This document shows positions 35,523 through 44,827 of a DNA stretch of 64,000 nt, one piece after another. The DNA comes from Terriglobia bacterium. Its GTDB lineage: Bacteria; Acidobacteriota; Terriglobia; Terriglobales; Acidobacteriaceae. The stretch covers positions 1-64,000 of the forward strand of contig JAIQFA010000016.1 in NCBI GenBank assembly GCA_020073525.1, given 5' to 3'. The position numbers and the translations under genes were made by a program. The notes beneath the pieces were generated by a model that saw only the letters and a program-made list of their open reading frames with translations, was not told where the DNA came from and searched no databases. Each line of letters starts with the position of its first letter. The first letter of the stretch is position 1.

Positions 35523-36242
35523 TCAGGGTTGATAGCTGTCCGCGCAAGGCAGAGTCGCGTGGGTGCTTCCCGGCTCCTCGTTGTTAATCAAGGTCGAACT
35601 AACAAGAGCGCCTTGGTGGTAGTGCTTCCATTGCCACTCTCCATATCCGTTGCCTAGGCAAAACTGTTCTTCGTCTGCGCACTGCTGAAAAGCTTTGTCG
35701 CAGTTATAGCGATAATGCAGAACTCTGGTCCATACCTGCCCGATGTTGCCCCTCGTATCCATCAGCACAGGCGCATCTAGACTGTTGACCGCCGTTCCTA
35801 GTTGGCTCTGCTTTAAGGCTTTACAGGACGAAAAATACTGGTAATGGGTGTCGCGAATTTTGATCTCCGGTCCCGGCTTGCCTTCCGCAACGCAACGCGC
35901 CGCAATGGGGAGATCATGCGCGAATCGTTTGAACGTCGTTTTATCGGTCCAGACCAGTTCAGTAGAGCGCATGTAGACGTAGTGTTTATCGAAAGCTTTC
36001 ACATCGAATCCGTTCCCGCTTGCGCTCTTCAGCCAAAACCAATAGCCGCCTTCGGCAAAATCCCGATTGGGAAATACCCTCGTATAAATGGGATTCTCGC
36101 TTCCGCTCATGAATTTGTCGGCCCGCTCGTTCTTGGCCATTACGAAATATTTCATGACATCGGTTTCGCCTTGTGGGCAGGAGAACTCCTGGGCCAGAAG
36201 AGTCCCGGTAAAGAGAATCACGAACGCAGACAGATATCGCAC
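35523..36242 (-). CDS. Secreted protein of unknown function, paralogue of 39186-40100
   Basis: 239 residues with a signal peptide (LSAFVILFTGTLLAQ). The mature part starts FSCPQGETDVMKYF and carries DKHYVYMRSTELVWTDKTTF, ARCVAEGKPG and EWQWKHYHQG. The second secreted protein at 39186 shows the same order of motifs (CP-G, YDSNYIYQWITELGIWD, ARC, GWIRWRYY). Several conserved Cys suggest disulfides outside the cytoplasm. No known domain recognised. Confidence 0.65.
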   Translation of the reverse strand: MRYLSAFVILFTGTLLAQEFSCPQGETDVMKYFVMAKNERADKFMSGSENPIYTRVFPNRDFAEGGYWFWLKSASGNGFDVKAFDKHYVYMRSTELVWTDKTTFKRFAHDLPIAARCVAEGKPGPEIKIRDTHYQYFSSCKALKQSQLGTAVNSLDAPVLMDTRGNIGQVWTRVLHYRYNCDKAFQQCADEEQFCLGNGYGEWQWKHYHQGALVSSTLINNEEPGSTHATLPCADSYQP

Positions 36243-36323
36243 GGGAGCACCTCAATGGCGAACGGGTACTTGATACAAACCCGGGGAAGGTCGATCAGTC
36301 GCGCACATGGAGCTCCATTCGAC

Positions 36324-37403
36324 TCAAGCCAGCTTCCGCATCCAGAAGCTCGAGGGCCAGATTCGATCGCCATCGCGCGTTGGCAAGAAACGGCGCTTTT
36401 CCGTGGGCATGTCGCGATAACTGTTCCGCCATTGTGGAAACGCGTTTTCGAGCGCGTCGCTTGCGCGGCTTTGCATGCAACTGCTGCCCCACAGTACTTC
36501 GAATTGAGGATTGAACATCAGCAAGGCTTGCAACAAATACTGCTCGGACCAGAAGGCGAGATTGTGCAAGACCGCGTCGCGGGGATAGTCGGCGGGGAGG
36601 AAGATGTCGTGGGCGTGGATCAATACGCCGCCCGAGATATGGGGAATGATCTCGAGATACTCGCGCACGACATCGCTGCCGATTCCTACCACGTGGCTTG
36701 AGTCCAGAAACAAGAAATCACCGCTTTGCAGGCTGAGGAATATATCGAGGTCCACATTCTGCACGGTTTGAGGAATGAGATGGACGCGATCGCTTAACGC
36801 CTTCTTGGGGAACCGATCCGGGTATGGGTCAATGGTGACCAGCTCCCCGCGTACTCCATCCAACTTAAGATTCAAATCGAGAGCGGCAGCCATGACGCGG
36901 CTGCTATAGCCGCCACCCACTTCCACAATCCGTCGCGGCTTGTAATGGCGCACCAGGCAGTAAGCGATCTCCGCATCAACGGTCTCGAAAAAGCCATTGC
37001 TGTAGTTGTAGCCTACGCTGAAGAACGGCGCCTCGTCCGACTGCCATTCGGTCTGATATTGCGGAACCACGGTTTGCAACAGATCCAACTGTCGGCCGAA
37101 GGCGAGGTCAAGTCCCGGTGTCTCTATCTCGGCTGGCCATTTCCGGGACTCGAGTTCACGGAAGTCGGGCACCGGCCAGTAGTAGTGGTTCGGACTTACC
37201 GTAATCCCGATGCGCTGGAATAAGCGGAATGCATTCCGCGCGAAGGCAAGTGCCATCTCATTGTCGTGCAGCTTGCGAGCAAGGCCAAGCAGCAGTCCGC
37301 GATCGCGGATCTTCTCTGGCGGGCCGTTCTTCTCGAGAGCCGATACAGGAAAGGACGGGATTCGAGTGGGGGACAGGACAGGTGGCTGTTCATTTGACGA
37401 CAT
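36324..37403 (-). CDS. Class I SAM-dependent methyltransferase (Methyltransf_24-like)
   Basis: 359 residues. Rossmann core RRIVEVGGGYSSRVMAAALD, VTIDPYPDRF, and FLFLDSSHVVGIGSDVVRE followed by GGVLIHAHDIFLP. The DSSHV and HDIF motifs fit the Methyltransf_24/cephalosporin-hydroxylase-like branch found in sugar and polysaccharide modification. An N-terminal helical region of about 110 residues precedes the domain. Likely methylates a sugar or polymer end; substrate unknown. ATG 37403 with TGGAG upstream. Confidence 0.8.
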   Translation of the reverse strand: MSSNEQPPVLSPTRIPSFPVSALEKNGPPEKIRDRGLLLGLARKLHDNEMALAFARNAFRLFQRIGITVSPNHYYWPVPDFRELESRKWPAEIETPGLDLAFGRQLDLLQTVVPQYQTEWQSDEAPFFSVGYNYSNGFFETVDAEIAYCLVRHYKPRRIVEVGGGYSSRVMAAALDLNLKLDGVRGELVTIDPYPDRFPKKALSDRVHLIPQTVQNVDLDIFLSLQSGDFLFLDSSHVVGIGSDVVREYLEIIPHISGGVLIHAHDIFLPADYPRDAVLHNLAFWSEQYLLQALLMFNPQFEVLWGSSCMQSRASDALENAFPQWRNSYRDMPTEKRRFLPTRDGDRIWPSSFWMRKLA

Positions 37404-37573
37404 ACACACTCCAGCGAACGCTCGATAGCGAACGTGTCAGACTCTGATGCAGATTTCGAAGGGTGTGACTCGGCAAAAGTTCTTAGATTCGAATGGAGAA
37501 TACCCTAGATCAACTTATCCAACCCGCGCGGGGTCTTTGTCATCTCAAGGCCGCAACCTAACAGGAGCGCGCC

Positions 37574-39094
37574 GTGAAATCTCAACATGCCTTTGGGTTA
37601 GCTGTGTTCTTTTGCCTGTCGTCTCTGACGCTGATTGGATGCCAAGGTTTGCGTTCTCAGTCGCAAGGCACTGGGAACCTTCAAAGCCTGAACCACATCA
37701 TTTTCCTCGCCCAGGAAAATCGTTCGTTTGATCATTATTTTGGGACAATGCGTCAATACTGGGCGCAGAATGGCATCGCGGATCGGTCCTTCGACGGCTT
37801 GCCTCAGTTCAACCCGGCGACCGGGGCGGCTCCGCTGCAGGGGCCGGCCCCCGCAATTCCCGGCTGCGATCCCACCCAGCCCTATCCGCAGTCAACCGTT
37901 TGCGTTCCGGATAGCAGCAATCTCGTTAGCTCCTTTCATTTCACATCCGTGTGTCAGGAGGAGCAGAGTCCCTTCTGGAATGAGAGTCATGTGGATTGGG
38001 ACTTGAATGACCCTATCGGAACCAGTCCAGCCGCCCTCAACGGATTTGTAGTCACCGCCGCTGATGATGCACGACAGCAATCGCCCGCTCTAATGGATAC
38101 CAACGGCATTCGAGCCATGGGCTACTTTGACGCGAGCGACCTGAATTACTACTACTTCATGGCCTCGAATTTTGCGACTTCGGACCGGTGGTTTTCTCCC
38201 ACCATGAACCGCACTCAGGCCAACCGCATGTACCTCATGGCGGCCACCTCGGCTGGCCACGTGCATCCTCTGGCCCCGCCGGAAACTCCGCTTGCTGTGC
38301 CTACCATCTTCGAGAATCTGCAAAATGCAGGCGTCACCTGGAAGATCTATGTCAACCCCGAGGGCACAAGTTGTCCGTCCAACCCTACACCAGCATGCCT
38401 CATTAACTACACCTACATTAATCAGTTTACTTACGGACAGACCATCGTAAACAGTCCGACCCTGTCGCAAAACCTGGTACCCATATCGCAATTCACGACC
38501 GATGTACAAAACGGAACCCTACCCCAGGTCGCGCTGATCGAGCCCGCCTCCAACGCCGGACTGGATGAGCATCCCAACGACGTCGATAACTCTTCGCCGA
38601 TCAACGTTCAGGCCGGAGCCAACTACGCCGCGGGCCTGATCAATTCGCTGATGAGCAGCCCGAGCTGGAAGGATTCCGCGATGATCTTTACTTACGACGA
38701 AGCGGGAGGGTTTTACGATCACGTCTCGCCCCAACTGATGCCGAGTCCCGACGGGATACAGCCCATGGACTTACAGCCAGGCGACATCTGTGACGCACCC
38801 GGACAACTCGGAACCGGAACCTGTGATTTCACCTATACGGGATATCGCGTGCCGCTCATCGTGATCTCGCCTTTTGCCAAGCAAAACTATGTTTCTCACA
38901 CGGTGTTCGACTACACCGCGATCCTGAAGCTAATTGAGACTCGCTTCAATGTTCCTGCGCTTACAAGACGCGACGCAGCCCAGGCCGACATGAGCGAATT
39001 CTTTGATTTTGTAAAGGTGCCATGGGCCACGCCGCCGAATCCGCCGGCGCAGGCCACGAACGGCCAGTGCTCACTAGCCCCTCCGGTTCCCTGA
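37574..39094 (+). CDS. Phospholipase C/acid phosphatase-like lipoprotein (phosphoesterase family)
   Basis: 506 residues, GTG start at 37574 with CAGGAG upstream. Lipoprotein signal (SSLTLIGCQG). N-terminal metal-site motif ENRSFDHYFG, central MNRTQANRMY, FTYDEAGGFYDHVSP and ISPFAKQNYVSHTVFDYTA near the C-terminus, all hallmarks of the PLC/AcpA phosphoesterase family. Probably extracellular and hydrolyses phosphodiesters such as phospholipids, releasing phosphate. Not operonic with its neighbours. Confidence 0.88.
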   Translation: MKSQHAFGLAVFFCLSSLTLIGCQGLRSQSQGTGNLQSLNHIIFLAQENRSFDHYFGTMRQYWAQNGIADRSFDGLPQFNPATGAAPLQGPAPAIPGCDPTQPYPQSTVCVPDSSNLVSSFHFTSVCQEEQSPFWNESHVDWDLNDPIGTSPAALNGFVVTAADDARQQSPALMDTNGIRAMGYFDASDLNYYYFMASNFATSDRWFSPTMNRTQANRMYLMAATSAGHVHPLAPPETPLAVPTIFENLQNAGVTWKIYVNPEGTSCPSNPTPACLINYTYINQFTYGQTIVNSPTLSQNLVPISQFTTDVQNGTLPQVALIEPASNAGLDEHPNDVDNSSPINVQAGANYAAGLINSLMSSPSWKDSAMIFTYDEAGGFYDHVSPQLMPSPDGIQPMDLQPGDICDAPGQLGTGTCDFTYTGYRVPLIVISPFAKQNYVSHTVFDYTAILKLIETRFNVPALTRRDAAQADMSEFFDFVKVPWATPPNPPAQATNGQCSLAPPVP

Positions 39095-39185
39095 TGGGGA
39101 CCATACTTGCGAACCGGGCCCGAAAATACCGGCCAATCCGAACCCCGCCAAGCCCCGTCGCTTGGGCGAGGTTGGTTCAATAGGT

Positions 39186-40100
39186 CTAGAAACACTGGAA
39201 GTTGAGGCTGACTTGTCCGGGCATCAACTGATCGGAGGTCGATGTGTTCGACAATACCCAAGTGGGGGCAACCTCCGGGTTCCCCCCTGACGAGTTGATG
39301 TAGTAGCGCCAGCGTATCCATCCATAGCTGTGCTTTAGGTTGTCCACGGGATTGACGCCTGTGTCCACGCCATACTCGAAGACTTCTCGGAATTTGCATG
39401 ATCGGATGTTTTCCGCCACAGTGCAGCTATACGTATATTGCAGAGGCAAAGTTGTGATAGGAAACTGCCGTGGTGGATTTGCGCGCTGGTCGGTGATGGT
39501 GATAGCGCCCGGGCGTTTCAACTCCAGCCGGGAATATCCCAAGTCCTGAGGCGCATCTTGCAGCAGCTGGTCAACGTAGGTGTAGTAGTTCGTGTTGTTA
39601 GGTTGGACCGACGGCGGCGAATTCCAGAAAGTGCTGCTCTTTCCTCCCGGAGTCGCACACCGGGCCGCCCACCGCATGGAGAGATCGGCCGTCGCGTTCT
39701 GACTGCCGTTGTTGAATTTCCGGCAACTGGTTGGATCATTCCAGTGGTTGACACCATCCCAGATGCCCAGTTCCGTAATCCATTGGTAAATGTAGTTTGA
39801 GTCGTAGAGATTGATGTCCCAGGGATTGCCCTGCGGATTCTTCACGTAATACACCTTGGACTGACTCTGATCCCACAAGGTATAGACGTACGACGATGGC
39901 AAGCCGTTGGTGATGCCTTCCATGTGGTAGTTGGAAGCCAGCCCTGGGTCCATCATCATTACGCTCAAAACGTCCCAGTACCCGCGTCCTGACGGACAAA
40001 CGATTGTGGACTGAATCTGACCGAAAGCACTGGATGCCAGCACCAAGAACGCTGCTACGGCGGGCAGCGCAAGGACAAGAATACCGCTCGAAATTCGCAC
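39186..40100 (-). CDS. Secreted protein of unknown function, paralogue of 35523-36242
   Basis: 304 residues if started at GTG 40100, which has GAGG upstream and gives a clean signal peptide (ILVLALPAVAAFLVLASSAFG). The mature part begins QSTIVCPSGRGYWDVLSVMM and contains NLYDSNYIYQWITELGIWDG, MRWAARC, TITDQRANPPRQFPI, KFREVFEYG and GWIRWRYYINSSG. Cys positions match the 35523 paralogue. No recognised domain; similar length and order support a common origin. Confidence 0.65.
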   Translation of the reverse strand: MRISSGILVLALPAVAAFLVLASSAFGQIQSTIVCPSGRGYWDVLSVMMMDPGLASNYHMEGITNGLPSSYVYTLWDQSQSKVYYVKNPQGNPWDINLYDSNYIYQWITELGIWDGVNHWNDPTSCRKFNNGSQNATADLSMRWAARCATPGGKSSTFWNSPPSVQPNNTNYYTYVDQLLQDAPQDLGYSRLELKRPGAITITDQRANPPRQFPITTLPLQYTYSCTVAENIRSCKFREVFEYGVDTGVNPVDNLKHSYGWIRWRYYINSSGGNPEVAPTWVLSNTSTSDQLMPGQVSLNFQCF

Positions 40101-40701
40101 TAGCACTACCTCGCTTGCTTGTCGTCGATATTGTCGGCTGTTGCCACAGACGAGCAGTGCCAAGAACCGAACCCTTGTCGTGGCGCAGATCCGTGCAGAG
40201 AGTGGGGGACCAACCTGCCTGAAATGTATTCCGTCGGATGTCAATACGGTAGATTACGGATGTCCTACGGAAAACCCCTTAGGCCTGTCGGGCTGCCGGC
40301 TACTGCTTGTCCGTAATTCAGCCCATGAATTGGAGCCACGGTGGTTGGCTTGAAGATTTTCTATAGTAAAGACCCTAGAGTCAGGCTCCGGCGCTCCTGT
40401 TAAGAGTCTGGATTCAGTGCCGTGAATCCTCCACGCTCCGGTGGCTAACCCCAGTTCAGCCCCTTGCCCGGAAACAAATATGAGGTGGTATATGAGAGCG
40501 CAATTGTGCAATTGGGCGTTGACGGACGCCCGCTCAAAGGCGAGTTTTGCCTTCCGCCAACATTTGTTACACAACACGATTCGCCGCAGATGATGCGACA
40601 GGCACTAGACGCTGGGGCCCAGTGTTAGCCGAAGATCACGAGATTGTGCACCGAGGTCTGCACTTCCATTTGCGACAAGCAGGCAACAGATCGCCGCCGA
40701 A
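40101..40701. other. Gene-free interval
   Basis: About 600 bp between two minus-strand genes without a credible coding frame. Frames here lack ribosome sites and family resemblance. It ends in the terminator of the Pro/Ser/Thr-rich gene. Confidence 0.4.
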
Positions 40702-40737
40702 CAAAAAAGGCAGACCCGGGAGAGAATCGGGTCCGCC
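40702..40737 (-). terminator. Rho-independent terminator
   Basis: On the minus strand: GGCGGACCCG (40737-40728), loop, CGGGTCTGCC (40718-40709), then seven T (40708-40702 is AAAAAAC complement). It lies 35 bp after the stop of the Pro/Ser/Thr-rich gene. Confidence 0.8.
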
Positions 40738-40772
40738 ACAGAGGGGGCGAGTCGGGTCTCGGCCCGAATTCT

Positions 40773-41264
40773 TTACCGCGAAGGTGGTCCACCAGTTCCA
40801 CTAGTGGAGGATGCGGGCGGACAAGGCGTTCCAGAAGGCGACGTTCCGGGCGTTGCGGGGGTTGTCGAACTGCCAGGTTTTCCCGGAGTCGAGGAGCCTG
40901 AAGTGGAACCCGGATTGGGCGTTGACCCGGACACTCCCGGAGTGCCCGGCAGATTTGGGCAGGGCGATTCCGTGGGATTGGGCGACGGATTGGTGTTCGG
41001 GTCGATGGTCGACGGCTTCGCACTGTTGCCCGGAATTGGCGGGTTCGTCGAGTTCGAGCCCGGAACACCAGTCGGAGTCGTCGGGCTCGGCTTCGTCGGA
41101 GTCGACGTGCTTCCCGGCGGCGTTGCTGTTCCTGGGGTTTGGCTCTGTCCCGAGCTTGCGGGACTGCCCGTTGGCGGCGTTCCACCAGATGGCGCGCTCT
41201 GCGCCACGGCTAGAACTGCACTTAATAGAGACATCGATAGCAAGCTAAGTTTCGTTGCAGACAT
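40773..41264 (-). CDS. Secreted Pro/Ser/Thr/Gly-rich low-complexity protein
   Basis: 163 residues. Signal peptide (LSLLSMSLLSAVLAVAQ), then a mature part made almost entirely of Pro, Ser, Thr, Gly and Asn in degenerate repeats (TPTGVPGSNS, SGSTPNPGSTSG). It contains two Cys-Pro pairs near the C-terminus. Likely an extended, possibly glycosylated, surface spacer. The start has good context (GAGGCTCGCCG upstream of ATG) and a strong terminator follows. The antisense frame over it is an artefact of composition. Confidence 0.65.
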   Translation of the reverse strand: MSATKLSLLSMSLLSAVLAVAQSAPSGGTPPTGSPASSGQSQTPGTATPPGSTSTPTKPSPTTPTGVPGSNSTNPPIPGNSAKPSTIDPNTNPSPNPTESPCPNLPGTPGVSGSTPNPGSTSGSSTPGKPGSSTTPATPGTSPSGTPCPPASSTSGTGGPPSR

Positions 41265-41524
41265 CGGCGAGCCTCCTGCCCTGCGTTTTCAGGTCCTTGT
41301 CACTACAAGACTTCCTCGCATTGTGGAATCCTTACGCCACTGAGTCTGCGCCCATCGGCGAAATCGGCCCATCCTTGGGAGGCCCTAGAGGATTCCGAAT
41401 AATCGGGTAGCTGTAAAGCAGCTCACAATATTTCGCCTGTTCTGATGCCTGCACAACTAGAATCGCCGAACTAGTATCGAGAACATCGTCGACTCTGTTT
41501 GTGTGTAAACCATGCTTTCACCTT

Positions 41525-41591
41525 AGTACTTAGTAACTCGAGTACTTAGTAACTTGCCAGATCGAGAAAATTCTACAGTGATCGCTGTAGA
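41525..41591. promoter_or_regulatory. Tandem 14-bp direct repeats and adjacent palindrome
   Basis: AGTACTTAGTAACT occurs at 41525-41538 and 41541-41554 (16-bp period). It is followed by the near-perfect palindrome TCTACAG-TGATCG-CTGTAGA at 41572-41591. They lie in a 555-bp gene-free interval upstream of the small DUF5818-like gene. They could be operators for a dimeric regulator; the palindrome plus TTTTG could also be a weak terminator. Confidence 0.45.
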
Positions 41592-41819
41592 GTTTTGCCG
41601 AATAGCCCCGAACCCGAAATTGCAAATGGTCCAGCATTTTCTACTCGATGTCTGCTGGCACGTTTAAGAGTGATTCGTCGACCACGACGTTCTATGTCAT
41701 TGACGACAGGCAGTCGTGGATCGCTTGCGGATTTGGCATCACATTTGCATTCTTCGCGCACGAGGTTTTAGTTGGCACAAAAAACACCTGAATCACGAAT
41801 TCAAACCGGAGGCAAGAGA

Positions 41820-42158
41820 ATGAAACGACTTCTCTCAGTAGTGGCGGTGCTGGTTCTCGCCGGGCTCACACTCAATCTGTCGGCGCAGACACCAGCTACG
41901 CAGAGCCAGGACAACACCGCGCAACAGCCAGTGAACACCCCGAGCCAGCAGCAGAGTGCGCAGAGCTTCGAAGGCAAGATTACAAAGTCAGGCGACAAGT
42001 TCGTTCTGAAGGACAACGCAACCCAGGCTGCCTATCAGTTGGATGACCAGGACAAGGCCAAGCAGTTCGAAGGCAAGACTGTAAAGGTCAAGGCGACAGT
42101 GGACCCGAATACGAATACTCTCCACATCGTTGACATCACCCCTTCCGAGAGTCGATAA
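41820..42158 (+). CDS. Small secreted DUF5818-like protein
   Basis: 112 residues. Signal peptide MKRLLSVVAVLVLAGLTLNL, a Gln/Thr/Ser linker, then the compact domain SFEGKITKSGDKFVLKDNAT with YQLDDQDKAKQFEGKTVKVK and LHIVDI. The same domain occurs in the genes at 42333 and 57416. Fold and role unknown; probably a small beta-barrel in the periplasm. GGAGG 8 bp before the ATG and a strong terminator after the stop indicate a single-gene transcript. Confidence 0.75.
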   Translation: MKRLLSVVAVLVLAGLTLNLSAQTPATQSQDNTAQQPVNTPSQQQSAQSFEGKITKSGDKFVLKDNATQAAYQLDDQDKAKQFEGKTVKVKATVDPNTNTLHIVDITPSESR

Positions 42159-42189
42159 GCTCTCGATCTTCAACAGAGTTCCTGGAAAT

Positions 42190-42222
42190 AAAAACCCGCT
42201 GTGATCTTCACAGCGGGTTTTT
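42190..42222 (+). terminator. Rho-independent terminator
   Basis: Perfect stem CCCGCTGTGA (42195-42204) with TCACAGCGGG (42208-42217) and loop TCT, flanked by A5 and T5. It lies 32 bp after the 41820 gene and may act in both directions, also protecting the convergent 42333 gene. Confidence 0.92.
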
Positions 42223-42332
42223 GTTTGTCCCGCGGGAACGCGTCGTGAGCAGGGCTTCAATGACCGCTGAACAATCAGGAACTCTTGCGGAAACGCCTCT
42301 CCTGCTGATGCCTGCTTCCCGACAAAGTTGTT

Positions 42333-42767
42333 TTAGGAGATCAACTCGATGCTTGCCACGCGAAGGCTGTGGCCGTCCCCTTCCAGCGTGCCGACTACTC
42401 GCACTTCCCTTCCCTCATACGCTCCAGCCTTCTGCTGGTCATCCAGTTGGTATGCGTCATGGGGGCCTACCTTCAACACGTACCTGCTGTGATCCTTGAT
42501 GATCGTGCCCGCAAAGGACTGCGGCGCGGGATGCTGCTCTGTCTGAGGGTTCGCTGGAGTCGCGGGCAGCTTCTCCTTTTGTTGTTCCGGAGGATCGGGA
42601 GGCGGCGCGGGAACCGGTTGCGGCTTCTGCTGTTCAGACCATGCCACCAGATCGGGGCCCAGGATGTTCGAAGAATCCGGGGGTATCGGATTTGGATCCT
42701 GCGCCAGGATAAATGGGGATATCGATAAGAAGCCCAATGTGGCCAATACACTCTTCGCTCGTTTCAT
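42333..42767 (-). CDS. Secreted DUF5818-like protein with Pro-rich linker
   Basis: 144 residues from ATG 42767. Signal peptide (SVLATLGFLSISPFILAQ), a long Pro/Gln/Glu linker (QPVPAPPPDPPEQQKEKLP), then SFAGTIIKDHSRYVLKVGPH with YQLDDQQKAGAYEGREVRVV and LRVASIEL. The domain aligns with the 41820 product, including the YQLDDQ core. Convergent with that gene across a shared terminator, suggesting an old duplication with inversion. Confidence 0.75.
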   Translation of the reverse strand: MKRAKSVLATLGFLSISPFILAQDPNPIPPDSSNILGPDLVAWSEQQKPQPVPAPPPDPPEQQKEKLPATPANPQTEQHPAPQSFAGTIIKDHSRYVLKVGPHDAYQLDDQQKAGAYEGREVRVVGTLEGDGHSLRVASIELIS

Positions 42768-43286
42768 GAAGCATGGACCTCCAAAGACGAAGCGGCGGCA
42801 ACATCCAGGCGGAAACTCCACTGGGCCGGGCATTTTGAGTGCCATCCCATGCCATAGATTGCACGATGTCAATCTGCGCCGCATTATATGCATCAGCGAT
42901 TTTGTACATCGGCGCTTGTGATTTTCTACATGGCCCGCTTTCTGTCGTCCATACAGCGGTCCCCTTAGGCCCGGACGTTTGACGACAGGGTTCGGCGTTT
43001 CAGCGGGGTCATTTTGGCGCCCAAATACGGATGCCGCGGTATGGGCTCTTCATGGTCGCCGTACTAATCTGTAATCCCTCTGAACTCTGCCACATCAGCA
43101 GGCGCTAGTGCACAGGAGCACGGGGCGCCTGCTCCCCCCTCCCTCTCACTCGATCTTCGACAAAGTCTTCGGAGAGAACACTTAATGGAACGCGGACGAC
43201 GATATACAGCTTTGAGTGGATTCATCCAACGATGTCTTCTTCGTATGATTCGACTTTGCTGGCAACAAATCACCGGAGGACTATCC
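42768..43286. other. Gene-free interval
   Basis: About 520 bp between the 42333 gene and the DUF1328 gene. No coding frame with a ribosome site and family resemblance; an in-frame ATG at 43185 upstream of the DUF1328 gene lacks support. No clear repeats beyond short imperfect ones. Confidence 0.35.
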
Positions 43287-43460
43287 ATGCTCAACTGGGC
43301 GATCACATTCTTTGTAGTGGCACTGATTGCCGCCATCCTGGGATTTACAGGAGTTGCGGTCGCGGCTGCTGGTATTGCGAAGCTGTTCTTTGTTGTTTTT
43401 CTCGTTCTTTTCGTGGTTTCGCTTGCCACTCATCTCAGCCGCGGAAGCAGCAGGGTTTAG
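43287..43460 (+). CDS. DUF1328 small membrane protein
   Basis: 57 residues, two hydrophobic helices: [38 protein letters not shown] and [11 protein letters not shown]. This is the standard DUF1328 (YtjA-like) pattern and length. GGAGG sits 8 bp before ATG 43287, which fixes the start. These proteins are often induced under general stress; function unknown. A second member is encoded at 58095-58268. Confidence 0.88.
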   Translation: MLNWAITFFVVALIAAILGFTGVAVAAAGIAKLFFVVFLVLFVVSLATHLSRGSSRV

Positions 43461-43582
43461 GTACTTTGCAGGGCGCGCGCAAAGGGCAATACCCAACCTT
43501 GGCTTCCGTTGGCGCAACTAAGGCTAGACGTTAACAAAATTTCAAAGGCACGGGACAACTCGCGCTTTGTCAGGGAGGTTTC

Positions 43583-43804
43583 ATGGCGAGCGATATGGAG
43601 AAAAGAGGCCAGCACAGTGGCCAGTCCGGACAGGGTCAACAGGGTGGACACTCCGGGCAGCATGAACAAGGTCAACATGAACAAGGCCAACATGGCGGCC
43701 AGCAACAACACCCGGGTCAACAGCAGCCGAAAAAAGATCGCCAGGGGCAGCACGAGAACGACGACAATGAGCAGAATAGCGACCGCCAGCGTCGCGCTTC
43801 CTAG
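43583..43804 (+). CDS. Small hydrophilic Gln/Gly/His-rich repeat protein
   Basis: 73 residues, start ATG 43583 with GGGAGG 5 bp before it. The body repeats GQHEQGQHEQGQHGGQQQH and related units, then a charged C-terminus. The composition resembles hydrophilin or GsiB-like stress proteins (recalled), which are disordered and protect against desiccation; His-rich units could also bind metal. The opposite strand is open in this region, but its start and composition are explained by complementarity. Confidence 0.65.
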   Translation: MASDMEKRGQHSGQSGQGQQGGHSGQHEQGQHEQGQHGGQQQHPGQQQPKKDRQGQHENDDNEQNSDRQRRAS

Positions 43805-43832
43805 TTGCTCTTTCATGCAATTCGCTTCGCGG

Positions 43833-43862
43833 AGTCCCGACCTTGGTGGCCGGGACTTCGTT
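43833..43862 (+). terminator. Probable terminator
   Basis: Stem AGTCCCG-ACC (43833-43842) with GGC-CGGGACT (43848-43857), loop TTGGT, followed by TCGTTTG. It lies 29 bp after the Gln/Gly/His-rich gene. The U-tract is short. Confidence 0.6.
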
Positions 43863-44070
43863 TGTCTGCAGTCGTAAGAGGTTTGGTGCTCTGCGCTTCT
43901 TCCAGATGGCTTCGTTCGCCGCCCTAGCCGGCAATCGGCAGGATGAGATCTTTGCCGTGAAGTTCACACAGACGTACTCCTGGATCCAGGATTTCACCTC
44001 CGACGGGCACTGCGCCAAGCGGCGTCCGCACCAGAAGCGGCGATGTGGAGCCACCTCGCGTTGCAACCGC

Positions 44071-44772
44071 TCAAGCCACTGTGGTCTCGGTCGCGCTGCT
44101 CGCTTGAGGCGGCATCTGGATCTGGATAATGTTGTTCTTGATCGCGTATACCACCAGATCGCGGATAGAGTGTAGACCAAGTTTCCGCATGATATTGCTG
44201 CGATGGGTTTCCACGGTCTTGGTGCTCAGGTTCAGAAATGAAGCCACTTCCTTGGAACTCTTTCCCTCCGCCAATAGCTGCGTGACCTCGCGTTCTCTCG
44301 AAGTCAATACGGGCAGGTTCGGTGGCTCATTCCGGGATATCGCATGCCCCTTGTCCAGGAAACCTCGCAGTACTAGATCGTTCACCCGAGGGGTAAAGAA
44401 CATTCGCTTATTCTGCAGGGCTTCCACCGCAGAAACCAGGTCGCGGGCTGCGTCGGACTTAAGAACAAACCCGCGGGCGCCCGCATCGAGAGCTTCACGG
44501 ATGACTTGATCGGCATCGGTGATGGTCAGCACAATGATTTTGAATTGGGGATCATGCTGCAGTAGTTGACGCGTAGCGTCCAAGCCGTTGAGAGATGGCA
44601 TGCCAATGTCCAGGATCACGACATCCGGCTTCAACTGCTTGGCCATTTCGATCGCTTCGCGGCCATCGGAGGCTTCCCCGCACACTTCCCAGCCCTCATG
44701 TTTCTGGAGAAGCGCACACAGGCCCCGGCGAACAATTTCGTGGTCATCGGCTAACAGGATACGCAGCTTCAT
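44071..44772 (-). CDS. NarL/FixJ-type response regulator
   Basis: 233 residues from ATG 44772 (GGAGGA upstream). Receiver with ILLADDHEIVRR, phospho-Asp in VVILDIGMPSLNG and Lys in GFVLKSDAARDL; LuxR-type HTH with LTSREREVTQLLAEGKSSKE and STKTVETHRSNIMRKLGL. Typical partner of HisKA_3 kinases such as the one at 48168, but the pairing is inference. First of three receiver-containing genes on the minus strand. Confidence 0.93.
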   Translation of the reverse strand: MKLRILLADDHEIVRRGLCALLQKHEGWEVCGEASDGREAIEMAKQLKPDVVILDIGMPSLNGLDATRQLLQHDPQFKIIVLTITDADQVIREALDAGARGFVLKSDAARDLVSAVEALQNKRMFFTPRVNDLVLRGFLDKGHAISRNEPPNLPVLTSREREVTQLLAEGKSSKEVASFLNLSTKTVETHRSNIMRKLGLHSIRDLVVYAIKNNIIQIQMPPQASSATETTVA

Positions 44773-44827
44773 AGCAGATCCTCCCACTGCAAGATTTGCT
44801 GAGATATTCGAAGTTGAAATAGCCCAC

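Noticed and set aside
35844-36701. Plus-strand frame over two minus-strand genes
   Set aside because: Crosses the gap between a secreted protein gene and a methyltransferase gene that both have good starts.
40804-41343. Gly/Val/Pro-rich plus-strand frame
   Set aside because: Complement of the Pro/Ser/Thr-rich gene, which has signal peptide, ribosome site and terminator.
43457-43816. Hydrophobic minus-strand frame of 119 codons
   Set aside because: Apparent TM segments come from the complement of Gln/His/Asn codons; the plus frame has the better ribosome site and a terminator.
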